This document shows, one piece after another, positions 37,591 through 42,282 of a stretch of DNA of 42,282 bases (within the stretch, counting starts at the first letter, position 1; the number at the start of each line of letters is the position of its first letter). The DNA is taken from positions 1 to 42,282 of IMG/VR virus record IMGVR_UViG_3300028610_001412; one strand, given 5' to 3'. The notes beneath the pieces were generated by a model. That model was not told the origin of the DNA and did not search any database. It was given only the letters and a program-made list of their open reading frames with translations. The DNA is from a virus. A program made the translations under genes and the position numbers.

Positions 37591-39306
37591 CTAAACCGCC
37601 TCCAATTGATTCGCCTCGCCGTGGTCCGTGTCGAGCAGACGGCCGAGGCGTTCGTATCTTTCAGCTAGTTCCTGCAGGTCTCCGGACTTGACCTGGTCTC
37701 CGCATTCAGCTTTTATCCTCCTGTTGAGTTCCGGGCTTACCTCTCCAAGCGCGCCCGCCACGAGCTTTATCAGGTCCATAACCGGCAAGAGGGTCTCGCC
37801 GATCTCCCTGTCGATCTCGATCGTGTGGCCCTTGCGCGGCAGATAGACGCGGTTCCCAAGCTTGTCCGCATGTATGTTGAAAGCGACCGTCCCGGCGTAG
37901 GGGATCGAGTCTCTTTTACGGCCGTCCTCGCCGTATGCCGCGTTCTCGATGCTCTTCTTTGTTTTTTGAATGACAGTCTCGGGCGTGGACTTGAATTCCT
38001 GACCGGCGACAGCGTCGTATTCTGTAAAGCGGCCGTCCACTAGCTGGACGGGCTTTGCCTCGTAGCTCTGGCCCTGATATTCGACAGCGATAACCGGGGC
38101 TATCCAGGGCTTGAGGATCGCCTGGACCTTGGCCTTTCTGTAGACTCCAGGAATGTGTTTGATGTTGTACTCTTCGCCCCTGAACCGGATGTGATAGCGA
38201 CCGTCCACAAGGCAGGTCTGCGCCGGGTTAGCAAACAGGTCCTGCATTATCTCAGGCGCGGGGATCTCGCGGAGCTGGTCCGGCTTTATCTGGATCCAAC
38301 TCTCTGTCCGCGTCATTTTTGTACGGGTGTGGATGCGCTCCGCATTGTGCCAGATCGCGAAGTCCAGGGCCCATTCGTTAAGGGTCTCTATGTCGTAGGC
38401 TGGCTCGACCCTGAGAGCACTCTCAAAACACCCTTCAAGCTGGTTATGAAACCCCTCGACCGACCCCCTGGTCCTCGCGTTGCCGGGCATCGTGGGAGGT
38501 ATCTGAACGTCGAGGTGTTCGAGCATCGCAAGCACGGCTCTTGACTTGTTCGCCGAGCCCGCGTCCATCATTAAGATTGAAGGTACGCCCCTGAACGGAT
38601 ATCGCTCGTCTTCCTTGTGTCCCCAGGCCCTCTGCAGGAAGTCAAAGAGGTTGATCTGGTTCTCGCCTTTGGCGTCGTAATAATAGAAGAAGAACGCGCC
38701 GCTGAAATGGTCTACGAGCACGTAGCGGTAGAGCCTGGTTTTTTGTTTGAGATAGTTCTCGGGCTTGTTCTTGTTGAACTCGCTCTCGCGCATAATTCCG
38801 AGCTTCCCGTTCCTGAGATAATATTGGATGCAGATGGACGGGTCAAACTGGTGGACGTGGTTAGGATGCAGGGATCGGAGACCGATGTGGGCGTCTTCGG
38901 TCGCAAGATGCATCTTCGAGAGCTTCCTTTCTTTTAATATCCGGTTTAAGGTCTCGACAGTGACCTGCCCGCGCTCAATTATCCCGTTGTCCTCTGCCAT
39001 TTGAAGTGCGCGCCAGGTGGGCATTATCGAGCCTTTTATTTCACGCCGCGTCTCGTAGCGCAGACCCACGATATATTCGATCTGCTGGTCCGTGATATCG
39101 CACTTTGATTCGCCCTTGTCTTTGCGCTTTTTCCGACCCGACCAGAATCCAAGTTTATTTGCTATCCGGTAGAGCTGGGAGACCGATTTCCCGGTCAGCG
39201 TCTGGTATTCCTTAATAATGGCCGCGCGCGCGCCTGGTGCGGCCGCGATCAACCTGTCTGCAAAAGCTGCCTGCCAGTTGGCGGCTACTTCTTGGCCGGA
39301 TGCCAT
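37591..39306 (-). CDS. MuA-like DDE transposase (571 aa)
   Basis: An N-terminal DNA-binding part (RIANKLGFWSGRKKRKDKGE; IMPTWRALQMAEDNGIIERG) precedes the catalytic RNase H fold. The acidic triad is likely Asp155 (PNHVHQFD), Asp248 (ILMMDAGSAN) and Glu284 (RGSVEGFH), with VLVDHFSGAFFF between. A beta barrel-like domain follows (KVQAILKPWIAPVIAVEYQG), with a C-terminal helical tail (MuB contact in Mu). It joins phage ends to target DNA for replication or integration. The start overlaps the preceding gene by 22 bases. Confidence 0.92.
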   Translation of the reverse strand: MASGQEVAANWQAAFADRLIAAAPGARAAIIKEYQTLTGKSVSQLYRIANKLGFWSGRKKRKDKGESKCDITDQQIEYIVGLRYETRREIKGSIMPTWRALQMAEDNGIIERGQVTVETLNRILKERKLSKMHLATEDAHIGLRSLHPNHVHQFDPSICIQYYLRNGKLGIMRESEFNKNKPENYLKQKTRLYRYVLVDHFSGAFFFYYYDAKGENQINLFDFLQRAWGHKEDERYPFRGVPSILMMDAGSANKSRAVLAMLEHLDVQIPPTMPGNARTRGSVEGFHNQLEGCFESALRVEPAYDIETLNEWALDFAIWHNAERIHTRTKMTRTESWIQIKPDQLREIPAPEIMQDLFANPAQTCLVDGRYHIRFRGEEYNIKHIPGVYRKAKVQAILKPWIAPVIAVEYQGQSYEAKPVQLVDGRFTEYDAVAGQEFKSTPETVIQKTKKSIENAAYGEDGRKRDSIPYAGTVAFNIHADKLGNRVYLPRKGHTIEIDREIGETLLPVMDLIKLVAGALGEVSPELNRRIKAECGDQVKSGDLQELAERYERLGRLLDTDHGEANQLEAV

Positions 39307-40139
39307 GTCTTGCCTTTCTCTGTGAGTCCCTGGCCGTATTTATCAACGGCCTGTTGGTAGAGCAGCTCTCCGTGGTCCCGCATGTATTTGATCGTGTTCA
39401 GGAGGTCTGCGCGCTTGCGCGGTGTCATGTCCTCGGCCTCTTCCTCCATCGCGTCAACCGAGGCCGCGATCGCCCATCCGTCGAACCCGGTTTTTATCTT
39501 GTCCATGTACTCGCTGAACGCGACCTCTTCCTCGGGGATGCCCCATTGCTCGGCCTTGCGCTCGTGCTTGTCAAGCTTCTTGATGAGGTTTTTATTCTGA
39601 GTTGCTTTTTCTTTTGCAATCCGTTCGTGCGCTCGCGCCTCGCTGTGCGCGTCGTCAACTATTCTTTTAAGTGCGTCCTCAAGTTCCTTTGCGTGACCGG
39701 GATCCAGGGGGATCTCGTCGCCTCCGATGAGGACTACGCCGTCCACGACTTTAACGCCCCCGTCGTGGGATATCTGCCTGAGTTCCCGCATTTGCCTATA
39801 TCCAAGCCCCAAATTGGAGACCGTCTCCAAAAAATCCTGGCCGAATTCATTGAGGTTCAGGAGGTCCTCGTCTACGGTTCTGCGGTCTAACCCTATGTAT
39901 TTACAGTATTCCGGCCATGTTCCGAGCAGCTTGTAAGCCTTGGTATCCTTGACCTGCCGTAACCACAATAAAGTGGCTACGTTGCCATATTTGGCGAACA
40001 TGTCCGCCGTCTCAATGCGACCGGCCATTCTCCCCAGGCTCATCGCGTGTTCGATGAGGTCTTGTTTGTTGATCTTGCTCACGTCCCCCTTGGCGATCGC
40101 CAGAGCTGCGGCCGACTCGTGGTCAGGTGCTTTGCTCAT
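39285..40139 (-). CDS. early phage protein of unknown role (284 aa)
   Basis: No certain family. The N-terminal 100 residues (LGRMAGRIETADMFAKYGNV, ATLLWLRQVKDTKAYKLLGT, then WPEYCKYIGLDRRTVDEDLL) recall helix-turn-helix early proteins of phages; residues 155-215 are a long charged helix (ALKRIVDDAHSEARAHERIA). It comes between the regulators and transposase, so it may act in replication or regulate early genes. Confidence 0.6.
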   Translation of the reverse strand: MSKAPDHESAAALAIAKGDVSKINKQDLIEHAMSLGRMAGRIETADMFAKYGNVATLLWLRQVKDTKAYKLLGTWPEYCKYIGLDRRTVDEDLLNLNEFGQDFLETVSNLGLGYRQMRELRQISHDGGVKVVDGVVLIGGDEIPLDPGHAKELEDALKRIVDDAHSEARAHERIAKEKATQNKNLIKKLDKHERKAEQWGIPEEEVAFSEYMDKIKTGFDGWAIAASVDAMEEEAEDMTPRKRADLLNTIKYMRDHGELLYQQAVDKYGQGLTEKGKTWHPAKK

Positions 40140-40192
40140 TTAGAAACCTCCTGGTATTTGTCCAGCGCCTCCAGGGCGCGTTCTTCTTCTGA
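40136..40192 (-). repeat. 57-base duplication, copy 1
   Basis: Matches 40330-40386 at 54 of 57 positions; the three differences are all synonymous. It encodes the shared C terminus, the ribosome site and start codon of the following gene (GGAGGTTTCTAAATGA). Confidence 0.85.
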
Positions 40193-40333
40193 CACGTCTA
40201 ACCTGGCGCGCTTGCGGCTCTCTATTCGAGACATCAACTTTTTGCGGTCAAGACTGAGTATCTCTTGGAGGGGGCCTCTGTAGAAATTTGCACGCCCATC
40301 TTTAAGGCTCAAACCAAAAAAGAGTGTTCTCAT
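40136..40333 (-). CDS. small protein, tandem paralogue 2 (65 aa)
   Basis: Its 18-residue C terminus (SEEERALEALDKYQEVSK) is the same as that of the upstream neighbour, while the N-terminal part differs. No known family; the N terminus has a beta-like start (MRTLFFGLSLKDGRANFYRG), then a basic region. The stop region holds the GGAGG site of the next gene. Confidence 0.65.
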   Translation of the reverse strand: MRTLFFGLSLKDGRANFYRGPLQEILSLDRKKLMSRIESRKRARLDVSEEERALEALDKYQEVSK

Positions 40334-40386
40334 TTAGAGACCTCCTGATATTTGTCCAGCGCCTCAAGGGCGCGTTCTTCTTCTGA
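40330..40386 (-). repeat. 57-base duplication, copy 2
   Basis: Second copy of the 57-base block; see 40136-40192. It ends gene 40330-40581 and supplies the ribosome site and start of 40136-40333. Confidence 0.85.
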
Positions 40387-40581
40387 GGTGTCAGAGTTGA
40401 GACGCCTTATGTTCTTTATCCGAGAAATCAAGGATTCTCTTGAGAAACAGATTTCAGAATAAGAGCGGGCTTCAATTTGGCCTACCGAATTAATCGTAAA
40501 TAGATGATTGATAAACCCTTTGTCAAAAAGAGCGACTGGTCCCCACCCGCGCTCTTCGATGCCTAAGAATTTGACTGCCAT
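40330..40581 (-). CDS. small protein, tandem paralogue 1 (83 aa)
   Basis: ATG 40581 is preceded by GGAGGTGA. The N-terminal part (MAVKFLGIEERGWGPVALFD, SVGQIEARSYSEICFSRESL) is beta-like; the last 18 residues match those of the following gene. A longer frame upstream overlaps the previous gene and lacks a ribosome site. No family recognised. Confidence 0.65.
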   Translation of the reverse strand: MAVKFLGIEERGWGPVALFDKGFINHLFTINSVGQIEARSYSEICFSRESLISRIKNIRRLNSDTSEEERALEALDKYQEVSK

Positions 40582-40874
40582 CACTTCACCTCCAGGGATT
40601 CGTTTTCCGCCGTCAGATTTTCCAGCTTGACTTCGAGGTTTGCTTTGTACCTGGACCAGATCGCGGCAAGGCCCACGTCCAGTTCGTAATGCTCGCCGAC
40701 CTTGCGGAGCCAGTGGCACCCCACGAGCGTGTTGACGATCCTTAATACCGCGTTCTTGTTAATGTCCGTTGCCTTCGAGATATCCGCAAGTGACATCGGG
40801 CTGTTGTTTGCGGATATCATCTGAATAACTTCAACTGCTTTTAGGAGCGTCTTGCCTGGTTTATCTGCACTCAC
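40581..40874 (-). CDS. IclR-type helix-turn-helix protein (97 aa)
   Basis: GTG 40874 follows GGAGG by seven bases. The sequence (KTLLKAVEVIQMISANNSPM, SLADISKATDINKNAVLRIV, NTLVGCHWLRKVGEHYEL) is the N-terminal winged helix of IclR proteins without the effector domain. Such genes are common in the first part of the early operon of Mu-like phages. It likely binds DNA or acts with transposition proteins. Confidence 0.75.
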   Translation of the reverse strand: MSADKPGKTLLKAVEVIQMISANNSPMSLADISKATDINKNAVLRIVNTLVGCHWLRKVGEHYELDVGLAAIWSRYKANLEVKLENLTAENESLEVK

Positions 40875-41142
40875 TGAGTAGCCTCCAAAAATAGAGATAT
40901 GAGCATAAAAGACATGGGGCCCACCTGCGGTGAATATTCACAAAGCACGCCGAGAAATTCGGGCGCGGGCACTTTGTGTTTGCTATCCTGTCCTGCGCCA
41001 TCTGCTCTGCGCCTTTTCTGGTATTTTCGATCGGGGGTTCGGGTTGCTGGCTTTCGTGTTCTTCAAGTATTAATATGCCTACCCTGTTTCTTTCGTCCTT
41101 CCCTCTGCTCCGGCTTCTTCTCGTCCCTTTACGCATTGCCAA
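40861..41142 (-). CDS. doubtful frame between Ner-like and IclR-like genes (93 aa)
   Basis: The gap 40875-41186 is about 310 bases. One frame is open, starting TTG 41142 or ATG 41136 with a weak AAAGG. The first half is basic and polar as in real small early proteins (MRKGTRRSRSRGKDERNRVG), but the second half (CFVNIHRRWAPCLLCSYLYF) looks like non-coding translation. Another frame, ending at TGA 40871 and overlapping the GTG start of the next gene, reads PAPEFLGVLCEYSPQVGP from GTG 40972 region. Perhaps a frameshifted small gene. Confidence 0.3.
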   Translation of the reverse strand: MAMRKGTRRSRSRGKDERNRVGILILEEHESQQPEPPIENTRKGAEQMAQDRIANTKCPRPNFSACFVNIHRRWAPCLLCSYLYFWRLLSECR

Positions 41143-41186
41143 AGTGCCTTTTTGCGTCTATAATGGATGTCATGGGCCCCATTCCT

Positions 41187-41414
41187 TTAAGCAGCCGTCT
41201 CGTCGCTGATCCAGAAGTCCGATATCTTCATGCCCAGGCGTCGGGCGATGTATCTCATAATCCGCCTGGACTTCTTCTTCCCAGACACGACACCGCAAAC
41301 TGTGCTCCGAGTAATATCGAGGTTCCGGGCAACCTCAGCCTGGCTCAGACCCGCTTGTATCATCAGAGCCTTGCGCCTCTTTTTTTGCGTCTCCCTGTCA
41401 AACATGTTAGACAT
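41187..41414 (-). CDS. Ner/Cro-like regulator (75 aa)
   Basis: A small helix-turn-helix protein (RKALMIQAGLSQAEVARNLD, ITRSTVCGVVSGKKKSRRIM, YIARRLGMKISDFW) at the start of the early operon, where Mu has ner. Mu Ner limits early transcription and the repressor gene. ATG 41414 coincides with the predicted transcript start of the early promoter, so the mRNA could be leaderless; ATG 41405 is an alternative. Confidence 0.75.
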   Translation of the reverse strand: MSNMFDRETQKKRRKALMIQAGLSQAEVARNLDITRSTVCGVVSGKKKSRRIMRYIARRLGMKISDFWISDETAA

Positions 41415-41449
41415 ATGACTAATAAACCACATATGTGATGATATGTCAA
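41410..41449. promoter_or_regulatory. divergent control region: early promoter and operators
   Basis: On the minus strand, TTGACA (41449-41444) and TTTATT (41426-41421) are 17 bases apart and predict a start at about 41414. The perfect palindrome CACATATGTG (41428-41437) lies in the spacer between them, and GACATATGAC (41410-41419) is a related half-site pair 18 bases away; a third ATATGTC overlaps the repressor start. These fit operators for the repressor and Ner. The repressor's own promoter could not be found by eye. Confidence 0.55.
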
Positions 41450-41823
41450 GCGAAAAAATTATAAATGTCATTTCAAGGCTCAAGGAAGCCCTTTATATAA
41501 GCAATGATAATGAACTCGCAACTCGGCTTGGAATAAGCAATACTGCCTTTGCTCAACGTAAATTGAGGGGGAGTATACCAGTTGACAAAATACGGATATT
41601 ATGCGAGAAGGAGCTTATAAATGTGGACTGGGTGTTATCCGGCGAGGGGGATATCCGCCCTCAGGGAGTGAGGCAGGAAGACCCTGTCTTTTTTGAGGCC
41701 GTTTTTTGTAGAATGATGGACAGGCTCAAGCGTATATATAAGGAAGGCGATTTTAAGAAGCTCTCCGCGCTCCAGAGCACTCTCGAGGTCTTTGACCCAG
41801 GAGAGGATGAGGAGGGGGATTAA
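41443..41823 (+). CDS. CI-type phage repressor (126 aa)
   Basis: Residues 5-70 (VISRLKEALYISNDNELATR, LGISNTAFAQRKLRGSIPVD, then ELINVDWVLSGEGDI) match the CI-repressor helix-turn-helix domain (Phage_CI_repr). No peptidase (LexA-like) domain follows; the tail is a charged helix. It is therefore not a self-cleaving repressor, as in Mu c. Divergent from the Ner-like gene, it should keep the early promoter off in lysogens. Confidence 0.8.
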   Translation: MSSEKIINVISRLKEALYISNDNELATRLGISNTAFAQRKLRGSIPVDKIRILCEKELINVDWVLSGEGDIRPQGVRQEDPVFFEAVFCRMMDRLKRIYKEGDFKKLSALQSTLEVFDPGEDEEGD

Positions 41824-41825
41824 AC

Positions 41826-42149
41826 ATGAGGGTGAAAATTTTATTAAGCGCGGCCGTAATTATTTTATGCCTGTCTTCGTTGACGGCCTGGGCCGGTCCG
41901 GTCGAGATAGATGGGATATGGGTCTCTGATTATATGACCGTTGAGATCAACGTAGAGAAGGGGATTTACAAGGGCGTTAATATGGGCAAGCAATTCTCAA
42001 AGACCGTCAGGCTGGTTGACCAATATGCTAACGTCTTTGTTTTAAGCGCGGCCGACGGGAAAATCACTATCCAGATCGGTCGGGATGGGAGTATTTTGCT
42101 GACCGAGGAAGGCGGAAGTCCAGACTTTCTTATGAGATTTAAAGACTGA
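41826..42149 (+). CDS. small secreted protein (107 aa)
   Basis: ATG 41826 follows GAGGAGGGGG in the end of the repressor gene, so the two are co-transcribed. The N terminus (MRVKILLSAAVIILCLSSLT, then AWAG) is a Sec signal peptide with an AxA-type site. The mature part (IDGIWVSDYMTVEINVEKGI) is beta-rich with lipocalin-like repeats. Expressed with the repressor, it is a likely lysogenic-conversion (moron) product of unknown role. Confidence 0.7.
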   Translation: MRVKILLSAAVIILCLSSLTAWAGPVEIDGIWVSDYMTVEINVEKGIYKGVNMGKQFSKTVRLVDQYANVFVLSAADGKITIQIGRDGSILLTEEGGSPDFLMRFKD

Positions 42150-42272
42150 CTGACAAAGACACGGATCCTTTCTGACACATTGTTTCATAAATACACCTTA
42201 TTCTCCTTTGTACCCTTTTTGTCCCCTTCTTCGGAACAAAGTTTTCGCATTTTCAAGCCTTTTCCTTTCTCA
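42150..42272 (-). repeat. phage left end with transposase-binding-like site
   Basis: Read inward on the minus strand, a TG at 42272 begins a sequence with GGCTTGAAAATGCGAAAACT, whose TGCGAAAACT core (42240-42249) repeats the core at the right end in the same orientation. A CTTGAAnnnnCGAAAA arrangement also occurs near the Mu left end as I remember it. The exact terminus may be at 42272 or at the window's last CA (42281-42282). Confidence 0.5.
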
Positions 42273-42282
42273 TCCCCCCCCA

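Noticed and set aside
40899-41438. 179-residue plus-strand frame
   Set aside because: It runs opposite the Ner-like gene and across the early region, with Cys/Leu/Ser-rich shadow composition.

Overview
The window is an almost complete Mu-like transposable phage (or prophage) of about 42.2 kb, written in the reverse of the usual Mu orientation. The phage left end (regulators, transposase) is at the right of the window, and the phage right end is at the left. The evidence is a DDE transposase of the MuA class followed by a MuB-type ATPase; GemA and a Mor/C-type activator; a Mu-type head series (gp26/27/28 terminase region, gp29 portal, gp30 MuF, gp32/33 protease with nested scaffold, gp34 major head protein, gp35, gp36, gp37); and candidate transposase-binding ends. 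The end at 71 starts TG, has CGAAAA at the same offset as I remember for the Mu right end, and faces a left end at about 42272. The host cannot be named. Lipoprotein and Sec-type signal peptides and strong GGAGG ribosome sites suit a Gram-negative bacterium of moderate to high GC.

Layout, following transcription from right to left. At 41187-41823 a Ner/Cro-like regulator and a CI-type repressor diverge from a 28-base gap holding a palindromic operator. A small secreted protein (41826-42149) lies outside the repressor. The early operon (about 40874 down to 25978, minus strand, with most cistrons overlapping by stop-start) encodes small regulators, MuA, MuB, many small unknown proteins (several with CxxC pairs), a Gam-like candidate, a lipoprotein, a MazG-like protein, DUF4031 and ASCH proteins, a split C5 cytosine methyltransferase coupled to a radical-SAM enzyme, GemA, a secreted nuclease, and finally the Mor/C activator. 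A gap at 25788-25977 holds dyads and is the likely late control region.

The late operon (25787 down to 3766, minus strand) carries lysis genes, DNA packaging, head, connector and tail genes. There is no sheath and no Mu-type baseplate set. Instead there is a tube protein, a G/GT chaperone pair with a -1 frameshift site, a tape measure protein and a short set of tail-tip proteins, so the virion is predicted to be a siphovirus: a Mu-like head on a long non-contractile tail.

At the window's left end (339-3649) a plus-strand accessory operon runs inward from the phage right end, against all other late genes. It has its own promoter and an unusual modular design. Two gene blocks each begin with the same 42-base hairpin/ribosome-site leader and each end in the same AATGAGCCAGCCATAATTGG tag. 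A third leader has a different stem but the same TGGCAG loop, and the tag is then repeated four times with an exact 35-base period up to the end of the tail operon. This cassette-like array, the split methyltransferase with radical-SAM partner, and hydrophobic signal-like N termini on the major capsid, cement and a tail protein are the most unusual points.
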